Source: Spirosoma telluris (lineage in GTDB: Bacteria > Bacteroidota > Bacteroidia > Cytophagales > Spirosomataceae). Taken from it: DNA of 64,000 nt. The stretch spans positions 5,943,001 to 6,007,000 of the forward strand of contig QLII01000001.1 of the NCBI GenBank assembly GCA_003259005.1, in the 5' to 3' direction. Shown here piece by piece: positions 1 to 9,759 of the stretch. Each line of letters begins with the position of its first letter. Positions within the stretch are counted from its first letter, which is position 1. The notes beneath the pieces were generated by a model. It searched no databases. It saw nothing but the letters and a program-made list of their open reading frames with translations, and was not told the origin of the DNA. A program made the position numbers and the translations under genes.

Positions 1-1044
1 TTCACGGTTCCTGAGAGGTCAGATTCAAGGTTTTTGAGCATCGGCAACGGCAGGGTACATACGCAGAATTCGCCCGTCATCTCAACGGGCTTGCCATCTT
101 TCCTGTAAATAACCCGAACGCCATTTTCCGTCTTACGGAGTTCACTAACGGGGGCATTGAAAATGATCTTGCCCAGCAGTTTTTTCTCCAACGCTTTTGG
201 AATGGCGTCCATCCCGCCAACCGGTTGCAGTAGGGTAGATTGCTGCTCGTAGGCATAATCGCCCACGTTGTAGAAAACCGGTTGCATGAAGCCAGATCGT
301 AGCAAATCGGTAAGGCCGTAGGGATCGGTCAGTGTGCCCGGCGTATGGCCAGCACCCGGATCGCTTTTGGCTTTGTACCCCGACGATTGGTGCCTTTATA
401 GAGATGTGCGGTGTTCAGATCGCCTTCATTTTTCAGGAAGTCGATCAGTTTTTCTACGTCTTCCTTGGTTAACTGCTGATCCAGCGACGATTGGTCGAGC
501 GCTTTGGCAAGTAGCTCGGAGGTATAGCCGCGCATGTCGTGATGGTAATCACTGATGCGCATCCGCCGATTGGCAAAATCGCCGGTTCCACCATCATTGT
601 AGAGATAAGCCGATTCATTCGCGCCATTGAAAAGCTGCAAAGGGACACCCAGCTCGCGGCAGTAGCTCAGAGTTATCTGATGATGGTGTGGAATGCGGGC
701 GGCTCCCCCGTTGAAATACAGACCGTCTTCAAACGCACATGTCTGTGCGGTACCTCCATTTAATTCGGTTTCTTTGGTGCCCCCCGAACTGTCCAGACAC
801 GCCCACCTGAACGAGACCTGGCTTCGATAACGGTACAATCGTACCCTAATTTGCCAAGTTCATAGGCGGTAGTCAGACCAGCCAGACCGGCTCCCAACAC
901 AATTACTTTTCGACCTTTGCCGTCGGCTTTCAGGCCGTTGGCAGGTAAATCAATTGCCGATGCGGGTGCGGGTTGTATCATTCCCCACGCCAGCATGCTG
1001 GCATAACTGGCACTCGTTGAATTGATGAAGTCGCGTCTTGTCAT
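1..1044 (-). CDS. Flavin monoamine oxidase family protein (partial, frameshifted twice)
   Basis: FAD-dependent amine oxidase, entering from the left edge, so the C-terminus is missing. The protein begins MTRRDFINSTS, a twin-arginine-like export leader, and a Rossmann dinucleotide-binding segment follows (VLGAGLAGLTTAYELGK, then EARSRSGGRVWT). Family knowledge: these enzymes oxidise amines or L-amino acids, with FAD bound at the GxGxxG site. The reading frame breaks at the C6 run 780-785 and at the C4 run 378-381. One added base at each restores a continuous protein (VRGGTKETELNGG across the first, RRGYKAKSDPGAGHTPGTLTDP across the second). I read both as sequencing deletions. It is co-oriented with the aminotransferase at 1142-2314, and the two may handle amine-containing substrates together (inference). 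Confidence 0.85.
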
Positions 1045-1054
1045 TCAGTTAATG

Positions 1055-1134
1055 AATAATGTACAATGAATAATGTACAATGAACCAGCCAGGATAGGAT
1101 CAAAATCATTATCCATTATTCATTGTACATTATT
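1055..1134. repeat. Intergenic inverted repeat, 21-bp arms
   Basis: Positions 1055-1075 and 1114-1134 are perfect reverse complements (21 bp), built from the unit AATAATGTACAATGA. A partial tandem copy (ATGTACAATGA) follows the left arm. The repeat fills the gap between the amine oxidase start and the aminotransferase stop. It could form a stem-loop acting as terminator or mRNA stabiliser. No T-run is present. Confidence 0.75.
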
Positions 1135-1141
1135 TATTATC

Positions 1142-2314
1142 CTACCCTACTACTTTTTTAAATCCATCCATGAAGATGGCCATTTCGTCCATCGTGCCAA
1201 CGCTAACGCGGCAGTAGGGCTGGCCATTGAAGTCGCGGGTCTGGATACCAATGCCCTGTCCGAACATTTGGCCCTCAAACGTTTTGGTTTTCATCCGAAT
1301 CGGGAACAGGATGAAGTTCGTGGCCGAAGGAATTACCTCGTAGCCCAAATCGGCCAGCGCTTTGGTCGTATAGGCACGGGCTTTGGCGTTTTCGGCGCGG
1401 CAATGGTTCTGCCATTCGATGTCTTTATAACTAGCGATACCGGCCATTAACGTTGTAATGCTCACCGCAAAGTCGCCATTGGTATAGGCGTGCAGGATTT
1501 TTAGCATATCGGGCTGAGCGATGGCATAACCCAGGCGCAGTCCGGCAAAACCGTGAATTTTAGAGAACGTCCGGGCCAGAATGACATTCATACCTTCTGC
1601 CACCAGTTTACCCAGTTTAGGACGATCGGCAGGCTCGTAGAAGTCGATATAAGCTTCGTCGATGAATACGGGCACTTTGGGGGACACCTCCCGGATGAAT
1701 GCTTCCAGTTCGGGTGTTGGGATGATGGTGCCGGTTGGATTATTTGGATTGACGATATAGACCAGTTTCACATCGGGCGTAATGCTTGCTTTGATGGCGT
1801 TGAGGTCAAATTTATACTCTTTCGTCATGGGTAGCGCCTTGATCTTTGCACCAAACTTTTCGGCCCGCTGGAGCAGGTCGTCGTAGGTCATGGTGCTGGT
1901 CAGGATGGTACCGCCACCTTTGGCAAAGTGATCGGCAGCGGCCATCAGAATATCCGACGAACCCGGTGCCATCATGATGTTAGCCGGTTTTACACCGTCA
2001 TCCGTAGCAATCAGCGACTTCAACTGGCCGAACTCCATCCAGGCGTAGCGGTTACCAATTTCAGTAGCCTTAATGATCGCTTCTTTGGCACTGGCAGAAA
2101 TACCTAGTGGGTTCTCATTAGCAAACAACCGGGCCCGAAGCTTGGGCATGTTGGCGAAAGGGTCATCGGCAAAGGCAAACTCATTGGTGAACCCTGAAAT
2201 CAATGGGGCATTAGGAACACTGGCTTTGGCGGGGGTAAATCGGCTTAAGCCAAGCCCGGCTGTTAGAAGGCCGCTGGCACGTAGCCAATCCCGGCGAGTT
2301 AGTTGTGATGACAT
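1142..2314 (-). CDS. Pyridoxal-phosphate aminotransferase, histidinol-phosphate type, Tat-exported
   Basis: Fold-type I PLP aminotransferase of 390 aa. The N-terminus MSSQLTRRDWLRASGLLTAG is a twin-arginine signal, so the protein is probably exported folded. Seen motifs: NPNNPTG (substrate/PLP loop), FIDEAYIDF (Asp for the pyridine nitrogen) and TFSKIHGFAGLRLGYA, whose Lys is the Schiff-base residue. The family includes histidinol-phosphate aminotransferase, but the Tat leader and the absence of his genes argue against a role in histidine synthesis. Together with the upstream-facing amine oxidase it suggests extracytoplasmic amine or amino-acid metabolism (inference). The ATG at 2314 is chosen because it starts the leader directly. 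Confidence 0.9.
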   Translation of the reverse strand: MSSQLTRRDWLRASGLLTAGLGLSRFTPAKASVPNAPLISGFTNEFAFADDPFANMPKLRARLFANENPLGISASAKEAIIKATEIGNRYAWMEFGQLKSLIATDDGVKPANIMMAPGSSDILMAAADHFAKGGGTILTSTMTYDDLLQRAEKFGAKIKALPMTKEYKFDLNAIKASITPDVKLVYIVNPNNPTGTIIPTPELEAFIREVSPKVPVFIDEAYIDFYEPADRPKLGKLVAEGMNVILARTFSKIHGFAGLRLGYAIAQPDMLKILHAYTNGDFAVSITTLMAGIASYKDIEWQNHCRAENAKARAYTTKALADLGYEVIPSATNFILFPIRMKTKTFEGQMFGQGIGIQTRDFNGQPYCRVSVGTMDEMAIFMDGFKKVVG

Positions 2315-2744
2315 GGTTTTTGTATTAATTCCGGATAAAATTAGAGTAAAGGCAAATATAAGTCCTTAGTAGATAGGGTTTTGTGAAAGTACGAATTAAT
2401 GCCAAGAAAAAAGCGTCTTCAATCCGAAAACGCCTTTAAATTATTTTGATAATGATATATTAATCAAAATTTATATGAGTAGAATCCGGCATTTTCAAAA
2501 TAAAAAATGCAAATCAGTGACTATGTCAAGTTGGAATGGGTGATTTAGGGAACGGTATGTGTTGGGTTAAGCTGATTGCAGGAAGCGCACCTAATTGGGA
2601 TGCCGTAGCACAGGTAATTGGCTTGGGTAATCAATAGCGATAACCACGATTGCCAATCCCTAATGCACAAAAAAGCCACTGACTAGTCAGTGGCTTTTTT
2701 TAGGCTTATGCTAGATTGAAATTATCTTGTAAAATGCCAGCAAT
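2315..2744. other. Long intergenic region without a convincing gene
   Basis: The region holds the 5' side of the aminotransferase, an imperfect hairpin at about 2407-2437 (AAAGGCG pairs imperfectly with CGCTTTTTT on the minus strand) and the perfect palindromic terminator at 2669-2700. A 33-codon plus-strand reading frame at 2536-2637 ends in a protein-like stretch but lacks any other support. Confidence 0.5.
2669..2700. terminator. Perfect 32-bp palindromic terminator
   Basis: GCCACTGACTAGTCAGTGGC flanked by six A on the left and six or more T on the right. It is fully self-complementary, so it can terminate in both directions. It lies just downstream of the minus-strand lipoprotein gene ending at 2745. 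Confidence 0.85.
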
Positions 2745-3194
2745 TTACTTCCTATATATAACCTGAACCTTGCCAACAGCCGTACCAAGTGTGTAGTTTA
2801 CAGGCGTAGTTGTGGCCAGTTCTTCAATATTTTTAGTTTTAGAATAGGTATAAGTGTCTGTACCTCCAACGTCGTACTTTAACGTCAATGTATTATTGGT
2901 GAAATCCCAGGTTCCACTAGCGTCATCAACAGTAACACTACGGTAGTTTTCATTGAATGTATTATCTGAGTATATATCTATAGTCGATGCATATGACTCA
3001 AAGTAATATAAGTCTATTGCAGCTCCATTGACATTTGATGTAGTAGAAGTAGGAAAGCTACTTAATATGCCCCTATTTAATTCCCAACGGCCTACCGCAG
3101 GTGAGACAGCCACTGGATCACTTGATTTAGAGCAGGCACTTAAGCCAATTAAAGTCACTACAAAGAAACAGAGAGCATATAAGTAACGCTTCAT
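2745..3194 (-). CDS. Putative lipoprotein, lipocalin-like
   Basis: 149-aa protein with a lipoprotein signal peptide: MKRYLYALCFFVVTLIGLSAC, where LSAC is the lipobox and Cys21 would be acylated. The mature part is rich in alternating beta pattern with a GRWELNRG opening and a later SGTWDFTNNTLTLKYD segment, which resembles the lipocalin-like/DUF4923-type small beta-barrel lipoproteins common in Bacteroidota. No catalytic residues are apparent, and function is unknown. It stands alone between long intergenic stretches and has its own terminator at 2669-2700. The lipobox is directly seen, while the lipocalin fold is inference. Confidence 0.7.
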   Translation of the reverse strand: MKRYLYALCFFVVTLIGLSACSKSSDPVAVSPAVGRWELNRGILSSFPTSTTSNVNGAAIDLYYFESYASTIDIYSDNTFNENYRSVTVDDASGTWDFTNNTLTLKYDVGGTDTYTYSKTKNIEELATTTPVNYTLGTAVGKVQVIYRK

Positions 3195-3445
3195 AATTAG
3201 TTGATTTTAATGGATTCAAATCGAAAAACAAATAAGTGTTGGTAAACTACAGAAAAAACGAATAGAACAATACCAATAGTACGCTGAAATCTGATTTTTC
3301 GATGCACTGTCAGCCTATAAAAGGCATTAACTGCTCAGGTTCACTAGTCTATTGGCTGTGCTGATATTGGATTTCTACCACTTTGGTAAATAGACATTGA
3401 TCAGCAGGAGAATCTAAAGAATCAATAGAATCAAATTTTAACGGT

Positions 3446-5439
3446 TTACAGCGTCTTCGGCTTCAAATATTTGTCGAACCACTGCAAATACCGATCAACC
3501 CGATCTTTCTGATAGCTAGGTACGGTAATGCCATGATATTGACCTGGATAGATGATCAACTGAGTTGGAATGCCTAAGGAGCGCAGGGCCTGAAACATCT
3601 GCTCGCTGCCTGCCACCGGCACGTTGAAATCTTTCTCGCTGGCCATAAACATCGTTGGGGTTTTGATGCGGTCAGCCTTCAGAAAGGGATAGGACACTTT
3701 CAGCCATTTATCGGTATTTTTCCAGGGAGTACCTAATTCATTTTCGTACTGATTGGCGTACTGGTCGATGCCGTACATGGACAATTGCAGGGAACTCCCG
3801 GCTCCGCTGGCTGCAGCCTTAAAACGGGTGTCGGTGGCAATGGTGTAGTTGGTTAGAATGCCGCCATAACTCCAGCCACCAATGCCAAGTCGGTCGGGAT
3901 CGGCGATGCCTTTCTCCACAACATAGTCGGCAGCGCCCAGAATATCCAGCACTTCTTTGTTGCCCCAATCGGCATAAATCGCTTTGGTATAGTCGAGACC
4001 CCGGCCATTGCTGCCCCGGTAATTGACCGCTACAACGGCATAGCCACCAGCCGCCAGCAGTTGTCGGGTCAAGTCGAACGAAAATTCATCCTGCGACACC
4101 GGCCCACCATGAATGTAGAAAATAGTCGGAAGTTTTTTGCCTACGGGTGTGTTCGCCGGGCGATACAGCACGTTCGATACCTGCGCTCCGTCTTTACTCT
4201 TCGACGTAAATCCTTCGACAGTGGCAAGTTCAAGTGGCGTTAGAAAATCGTCCTGCACGCGTGTCAGTCGGCGGGGATTTCCATTCTCAATGGCGTATAG
4301 TTCGCCGGGTGTTTGCGGTTCGCTCACCATGGCCACCCAGTTGCCGTCGGGTGCTGATTCCAGGTTACTGAATACCCGGTTGCCACCCGTTAAACCAGCA
4401 AACTTTCCTTCGGGGAATATGTAACGACCAATGTATGTCTGCCGGTCATCCTGCACCAATACGGCAATGGATTGTCCGTCTTTAGCCCATGTTGGGTTTC
4501 GAACGGGGCGGTCCAATGTTTTTGAGAGCAGGGTTGTTTCCCCTCCTTCCCGGTTAATAACGGCCAGTATGGGCTGATCATACATTAGAAAATTCCCCGA
4601 AGACGTCGACCGTAGATACGCGATTTTCTTGCCATCCGGACTCCAGGCTGGGTTATTATCGGCACCGGTCCAGGTAGTCAACTGCTTCATGGTCGCACCT
4701 TTACGGGTGTCGATGATGTAGATGTCCGTATTCTGGTTTTTGTCAGGGTCTTCGGTTCGGTTGCTCACAAACGCTAGCTGCGACCCGTCTGGCGACCAAA
4801 CGGGGGAGGTTTCATCATAGAGGCCCGTGGTGAGCGTATCCAGCTTTTTCGTTGCAATGTCATAGATGTAGAGGTGGACAGAGCCTTTTTCCAGGTAGCC
4901 TTTTACATCGGCCTTAAACTGATAGCGGTCAAGGACATAGGGCTTCCGAACTTTGGTTTTAGCCGAATCCGAATAGTCAGGGTCATGTAGGACCATCGCG
5001 ATCTTTTTCCCATCCGGCGACCAGACGTAGTCTTCCAGATCAGTTTTCAGATCGGTGAGTTTTTTGGCTTCACCACCCGGCGATCCATCAGCCAAATCTG
5101 ACCTTTGGTCGCGCCCTGTCGGGCCGATACAAAGGAAATGTATTTCCCGTCCGGACTAAATCGTGCTCTGGATTCACCATCGGGACTATTGGTAAGCTGA
5201 ACGGATTCTTTGCCGTCCCAGCTCACCATCCAGAGATCGGCATTACGTTTATCTTTCGTTGTATCGACGGTCGATAGCCCATAGCTTATCCATTTGCCAT
5301 CGGGCGAAACCTGTGGATCGCTGATGGTTTGGAGCCGATAAATGTCTTTTGGCATCATCGGCCGTTTTTTGACTGGCGTTTGGGCCAGGCTGGCGAAGGT
5401 TGAGAGGGTAAGCAGAAAGAGAGAAATTGAGCGATTCAT
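3446..5439 (-). CDS. S9 family prolyl oligopeptidase / acylaminoacyl peptidase (one frameshift)
   Basis: Secreted serine peptidase of about 664 aa. It has a signal peptide (MNRSISLFLLTLSTFASLAQ), then a WD40-like PD40 beta-propeller with repeats such as VSPDGKWISYG, FSPDGKYISFV, WSPDGKKIAMV and WSPDGSQLAFV. A C-terminal alpha/beta-hydrolase domain follows, with nucleophile motif GIGGWSYGG, Asp in ASEKDFNVP and His in YPGQYHGI. Family knowledge: S9C enzymes release N-terminal dipeptides or acylated residues from short peptides. The frame breaks at the CCC run 5076-5078. One more base gives LMDRRGGEAKKLTD across the junction, so the gene is probably intact in the organism. Without that base the second part would begin at an internal ATG that cuts the propeller. 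Confidence 0.92.
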
Positions 5440-5474
5440 ATTGATGAATAGTAGAGGTATGTACTCATGGGCTT

Positions 5475-5510
5475 CAGCCCGTGTTTATTTTTCATAGAAA
5501 ATACGGGCTG
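5475..5510 (-). terminator. Hairpin between PLP enzyme and S9 peptidase
   Basis: CAGCCCGT...ATACGGGCTG with A/T-rich inner arms form a strong stem around a short loop. It follows the restored stop of the class V PLP enzyme at 5513 and precedes the start of the S9 gene. Acts as a terminator or processing hairpin (inference). Confidence 0.5.
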
Positions 5511-5512
5511 AG

Positions 5513-6780
5513 TTACCCTGCCAGTTCTTTCAACGCCTTTACAAACGAGTCCAGTTCGGCTATGGTCGTGTAGACATGGGGTGTAACGCGTACCCCTGCA
5601 CAGGGGGCGAATCAATGGCGACCGTAAATATTTTGTACTTGTCGAACAGGATTTTGGCTAGTTCGGTGGGCGTTTTGCCGGCTATACCTACGTTGGCAAT
5701 GGCGCAGGAACGGGCGGGTGCTTCGGGTGTATTGAGTATGATTTTAGAATGATGGCGTACCTGATCAGTCCAGTAATGTTGAAGATACCGAAGCCGGGCT
5801 TCTTTTCGCTCGATGCCAATGCCTGTGTGGAATTTGATCGCATCCTGAATGGCCAGATCGGTGGCTACGGGGTGCGTACCGGTATGATTCAGCTTTCTAA
5901 TATCATCATCGGGAACACTGCTGTCGGCGAAGAGTGGCCAGAGATCCGCAATTTTGTCCTTTCGCACATACAGAATGCCCGCGCCAAGGGGTGTACCCAG
6001 CCATTTGTGTAAACTGCTGGCGTAATAATCGCAACCGCCGAGATCACCTATGGAGAAATTCAACTGCGCGAAGGCATGGGCACCATCCACCAGGACCTCC
6101 ACGCCGTGTTTATGCGCCATCTCGGTAATCTGGCGAATCGGCAGTATCTGGCCCGTAATATTCACCATGTGGCAAACCATTAGCAACCGCGTTTTGGGTG
6201 TAATGGCTTTCTCGTAGAGACTCACGATCTCTGCGTCGGACTTGGGATGATTGGGTAGCGAAAGTGTCTTATTTACAATGCCATGTCGCCGGGCCTGTAG
6301 CTTGAACATATCCTGCATAGCCCCATAATCCTGCTGGGCCATAATAGCTTCGTCACCCGCTTTCCATTTCAGTCCTCCAATAACCGTATCCAGTGATTCG
6401 GTGGTGTTTCGGGTAATGATTAATTCATCTGTCGAGCAGCCTAACAACTTCGCCAATTGGGTTTGAGACTCCCGTTTATCCGCAAACTGGCGTGTTCGCA
6501 TGTAATAAGACGAGACCGAATTTACCTGTTGAATATGCTTCAGATAGCTATCCATCACGGGTTGGGCAGCCAGGGAATAGTACCCGTTTTCGAGCTGGAT
6601 AAACTCTTTGGTAACCGGATAGGCTGCCCGGATATCAGACCAAAAACTCTCCTTCTGCACCAGCGTAGCCGCGGGTAGATGGGCCACCTTAGCCAGCGTC
6701 TCGTCCAGACCCGCCCAGGTCGACAAGGTGGCTGTGCCAACAAGGGATTTTAGAAATTGCCGTTTGGAGATAGAGGACAT
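5513..6780 (-). CDS. Aminotransferase class V-fold PLP-dependent enzyme (one frameshift)
   Basis: PLP enzyme of the class V / isopenicillin-N-epimerase-like group, about 422 aa once restored. The N-terminus MSSISKRQFLKSLVGTATLS resembles a Tat leader with KR instead of RR. The PLP lysine lies in YASSLHKWLGTPLGAG, and DGAHAFAQ supplies the pyridine-binding Asp. As read, the frame ends early at 5560 (GYALHPMSTRP). One added base in the C4 run 5593-5596 yields GVRVTPHVYTTIAELDSFVKALKELAG and a TAA at 5513, a typical C-terminal helix for this family. The start codon is at the inner edge of the inverted repeat 6779-6980. The substrate is unknown. Family members act as cysteine desulfurases, epimerases or lyases. 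Confidence 0.9.
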
Positions 6781-6980
6781 AGAACGCTGATTTTTATGAT
6801 CAATATGATTGATGAGTGTTCTTGTTAATTTCTATATTTTAGGTATTTGATAAGCCAAAGGCTGGATTTTGATATGAGCGATAAATCGACTTTAGCCAAA
6901 CGCTCCTGTAATCGCAGCAAGATTTTTCTAAAACTTTAAATCATAACCGATCATACCAATCATAAAAATCAGCGTTCTAT
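6779..6980. repeat. Intergenic segment bounded by ~34-bp imperfect inverted repeats
   Basis: Left arm 6779-6813 and right arm 6946-6980 are reverse complements. The outer 22 bases (ATAGAACGCTGATTTTTATG and the following AT) match exactly, and the inner part is partly matched with TATGAT units. The arms coincide with the edges of the gap between two genes, and the inside is A/T rich and non-coding. It could be a MITE-like element or a long mRNA stem-loop. Confidence 0.75.
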
Positions 6981-6983
6981 CCT

Positions 6984-8368
6984 TCATCGCAGATTCGGTA
7001 CGGGCAGAACGGGCAACCCTTCATTGCCGTCTTCACTGACAGCCTGTACGGCGAAATAGTAATTGTCTTTCGAATAAGGAAGCGTCATGCCCAGTTTCGT
7101 CGTGAAGAATTTCTTCTGCCAGAAGGGCCAGTAGGTCTCACGCATCAGTACGTAGTAGCCTTTTACCTTGCCTGCCTGGGGAGCCTGCCAGTAAAGAACC
7201 GTTGCGTTGGTCAGGTTCCGAACATCGACAGTTACTTTCTGCGGCACCGTTGGCGATTTGGCCAGATTCGCTAGTGTGGCGAGATTAACCGCTGTGTTTT
7301 TACGCAGGTATTCGAAATCCATGAACTTCGGATAGTCCCCAAACTCAGTGCCATTTTCGGTGCGCAAATCCTGGTGTTGATGCTCGTAGTTCTCGTTCAT
7401 TTCGGTCATACGTACAGCCGCGAAACCCCGTTGCACATAGGGCGTATGGTCACCTCCGCGTAGATAGCGGTCATTGCGGTAGACCATGACCACTTCCAGA
7501 TTTTCGACATAGCGTTCGCCAATTTCTTTCAGATACCGGGCCAGCGTACGGGCCTTACCGTCGTTTTCATTCCCAAATCGCTGAATCTGACCAATACGTC
7601 CAGTGGTGTCTTTTAATAGACTAGATGGCAGACCTTCGCTGAAAACGCGCAGCCGGGTATTGTCGATGATGCGGGTATCGCTGCTGTTGTTACTGCCCAT
7701 GATATCGTTGTTCAGGACGGCTTCCAGATTCCATTTCTCTTTAATGGCCCGTTCCGACAAATGTTCGGCGCCCAGTAATCCCTGTTCTTCGCCGGTCAGG
7801 GTAACAAAGATGATAGTAGCGGGAAACGACGACTTGCTCATAACCCGGCAAAGCTCAATAACGGCAGCTGTACCCGACCCATCGTCATTCGCGCCCGGCG
7901 CATCCGATTCGCGGTTCATCACGTTTGTTACCCGGCTGTCCATGTGGCCCTGTACAATGAAAACCCGGTCGTCGGTAGGGTCGGTGCCTTTGAGTGTCGC
8001 CATTACGTTCCCCATGTTAGCAGGCTTATCCACCCGCCGACCGTCGGGTTGAAGTGTCCAGGTATCGAGCGTGGCGGTCATGCGTCCCCCGATTGTTTGG
8101 CGTATTGATTGAATTTGCCCAGAATCCACTGACGGGCAGCTCCAAGGCCTTTCTTACCAACCTGTGCGGAAGCATCGGCAGGTACGCTCAGCGTATGCCG
8201 AGTACCAAAACTAACTAAGCCGTTGATGTGTGCCCGTAAACTATCCGCCGAAACCTGACTGATAAGATCAGCGATTTGAGGGTCGCGGTTTAAAATGGCT
8301 TGTGCGTTGAGTAGGGTGGAAAGGAGAACGAATAAGACAAAAAGGAGCGGTAAGGATTTCGTTTGCAT
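6984..8368 (-). CDS. M28 family zinc aminopeptidase with C-terminal Fn3-like domain (one frameshift)
   Basis: Secreted metallopeptidase of about 461 aa. The signal peptide starts at MQTKSLPLLFVLFVLLSTLL (start 8368, preferred over an upstream ATG that would precede the leader). The M28 core is visible as QGHMDSR (first zinc His and Asp), APGANDDGSGTAAV (bridging Asp), TGEEQGLLGAEH (catalytic and zinc Glu) and later Asp/His ligands (RGGDHTPY). The tail VDVRNLTNATVLYWQAP...GYYVLMRET resembles a fibronectin type III domain. The frame breaks at the C5 run 8096-8100; one added base gives NQYAKQSGGRMTATLDT. The family removes N-terminal residues from peptides. With the S9 peptidase nearby it would support extracellular peptide use. 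Confidence 0.92.
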
Positions 8369-8525
8369 GAGTTTGCTGATTGAGTCAGCGAAACTACTAA
8401 AAAAGCACAAACCTGCCTAGTTTGGACCTCTACCTATACCGAAAGCCGATTAATATTTTGCGAATTGATGGACAGGCCAAATAAGATAATGGATTATTGG
8501 TATTGCATAGCTTCTGGCGCATCGC

Positions 8526-9230
8526 CTATTGGTAGGAGGATTCTGATTCGTTTAAAAGTATGTTTATGTCATCCGTAATTCGGGTAATGTCATCCGGCTG
8601 GGTAGCGTTGTAAATGCCTCGTATTCTAGCTTTTTTATCAATTAACAACATTGACTCAGTATGAAGAAATTCGGTTGAATCTTTTAGTAGGCCCTGGCCT
8701 TTTTCGGCAAAATAGGCCGTTCGTCCCAAGGCATATATTTTCTCCCGGTCGCCGGTAAGCAGATGCCATTTTGCTGGATTAACGGCATGCGATTTACCGT
8801 ACTCCTTCAATCGGCCGACGGAATCAACCCAGGGCATCACGGAGAATGAAACCAATTCTAACTCAGGTGATGTGGCAAATAAATGCTGCAATACGGCCAA
8901 ATTGCTGACCATTTTGGGACAGATACTCGGACAGGTTGTAAAGAAGAAATTAGCTACGTACACCTTACCTTTCAGTGAATCAGACGTAAACACATGCCCA
9001 AGCTGATCCTGCATAGCGAATGAACGAATGGTGTGTATTGTCTTGTAGCGATTTTCATCTGGTGTAATCCATTCGGCAGTGAAATCGGCTGTGTTGTAAA
9101 ACGGCAGTGTTTCTGTCGATTTCAACTTGCTGTCGCAACCCATCAGGAGCATCGCTACCCACGCTAATACGCCGAAGCTGAGCTTGTTAATGTGTTGCTG
9201 GCAAACAGCTTTTGATCGTACGAATGCCAT
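8526..9230 (-). CDS. SCO1/SenC-type copper chaperone lipoprotein
   Basis: 234-aa thioredoxin-fold protein of the SCO1/SenC/PrrC family. The start at 9230 (MAFVRSKAVCQQH) gives a membrane/lipoprotein leader ending in LLMGC; a longer frame upstream would run through the neighbouring gene. The copper-binding CxxxC is in TTCPSICPKM and the conserved His in FLHTESMLLID. The family delivers copper to the CuA site of cytochrome oxidase or acts as a thiol-disulfide reductase. It overlaps the MORN-repeat gene by 44 bp and is the last gene of the operon that starts with the multicopper oxidase, which supports a role in copper handling in the periplasm. Confidence 0.88.
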   Translation of the reverse strand: MAFVRSKAVCQQHINKLSFGVLAWVAMLLMGCDSKLKSTETLPFYNTADFTAEWITPDENRYKTIHTIRSFAMQDQLGHVFTSDSLKGKVYVANFFFTTCPSICPKMVSNLAVLQHLFATSPELELVSFSVMPWVDSVGRLKEYGKSHAVNPAKWHLLTGDREKIYALGRTAYFAEKGQGLLKDSTEFLHTESMLLIDKKARIRGIYNATQPDDITRITDDINILLNESESSYQ

Positions 9231-9750
9231 ACAGTTTTTTGTGTCGGATAGTGTAGTTTGCGAGCAGGCGACCATCTTTATCCCACACACGTTGGCGGCC
9301 TTCTTCTTCGCCCGAGATATAGGTGCTTTCTTCCCGTTTTTTGCCAGTTGGGAAAAAGACCAGCTGGGTTCCGTTGTATTGATCATGCTGGTAATGAAAC
9401 AGATAACGAAGCCGCCCGTTAGGCCACCACTGTTTAAAAACACCCTCTTTTTTGCCATCCACAAACAGACGTTCCAGTAATTTCTCACCCGTATTGTACC
9501 ATCCTTTCGCTAACCCATTTTCCTGACCATCCAGGATGGGTAACCGATACACAATTCGGCCATCGGTTTCTTTTTCAACCATATAGCCCGAAAATGGCTC
9601 CCCTTTGTACAACCAGCCCTGATCCGTTTTTTGTAACATTGGATCATAGTTTACGACCTCCATCGCCGGAGGAGTTCTGTGCCTGTTCAGGAAAAAATAC
9701 AAACAGGCACAGAGCAAAATCAGGATGCCTGCCAGTTGCCACTGCTTCAT
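9187..9750 (-). CDS. MORN-repeat membrane-anchored protein (YwqK-like)
   Basis: 187-aa protein with an N-terminal membrane anchor (WQLAGILILLCACLYFF, possibly a lipoprotein through Cys). The body has repeated hairpin units typical of MORN/YwqK repeats: YKGEPFSGYMVEKETDGR, NGLAKGWYNTGEKL, KEGVFKQWWPNGRLR, YNGTQLVFFPTGKKR, EEGRQRVWDKDGRLL. Proteins of this type are often annotated as YwqK-family antitoxins, but no toxin partner is present and the copper-protein neighbours argue for an envelope role. It starts 9 bp downstream of the multicopper oxidase stop and overlaps the SCO gene, so it is co-transcribed with both. Specific function unknown. Confidence 0.8.
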   Translation of the reverse strand: MKQWQLAGILILLCACLYFFLNRHRTPPAMEVVNYDPMLQKTDQGWLYKGEPFSGYMVEKETDGRIVYRLPILDGQENGLAKGWYNTGEKLLERLFVDGKKEGVFKQWWPNGRLRYLFHYQHDQYNGTQLVFFPTGKKREESTYISGEEEGRQRVWDKDGRLLANYTIRHKKLYGIRTIKSCLPATH

Positions 9751-9759
9751 AAAGCTAGC

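Noticed and set aside
539..763. Plus-strand frames opposite the amine oxidase, aminotransferase and other long genes
   Set aside because: They lie antisense to well-supported genes and have no domain or leader of their own.
2536..2637. 33-codon frame ending in a protein-like stretch (SAPNWDAVAQVIGLGNQ)
   Set aside because: No ribosome site, promoter or homologous neighbour; it could be the end of a lost gene but cannot be supported.
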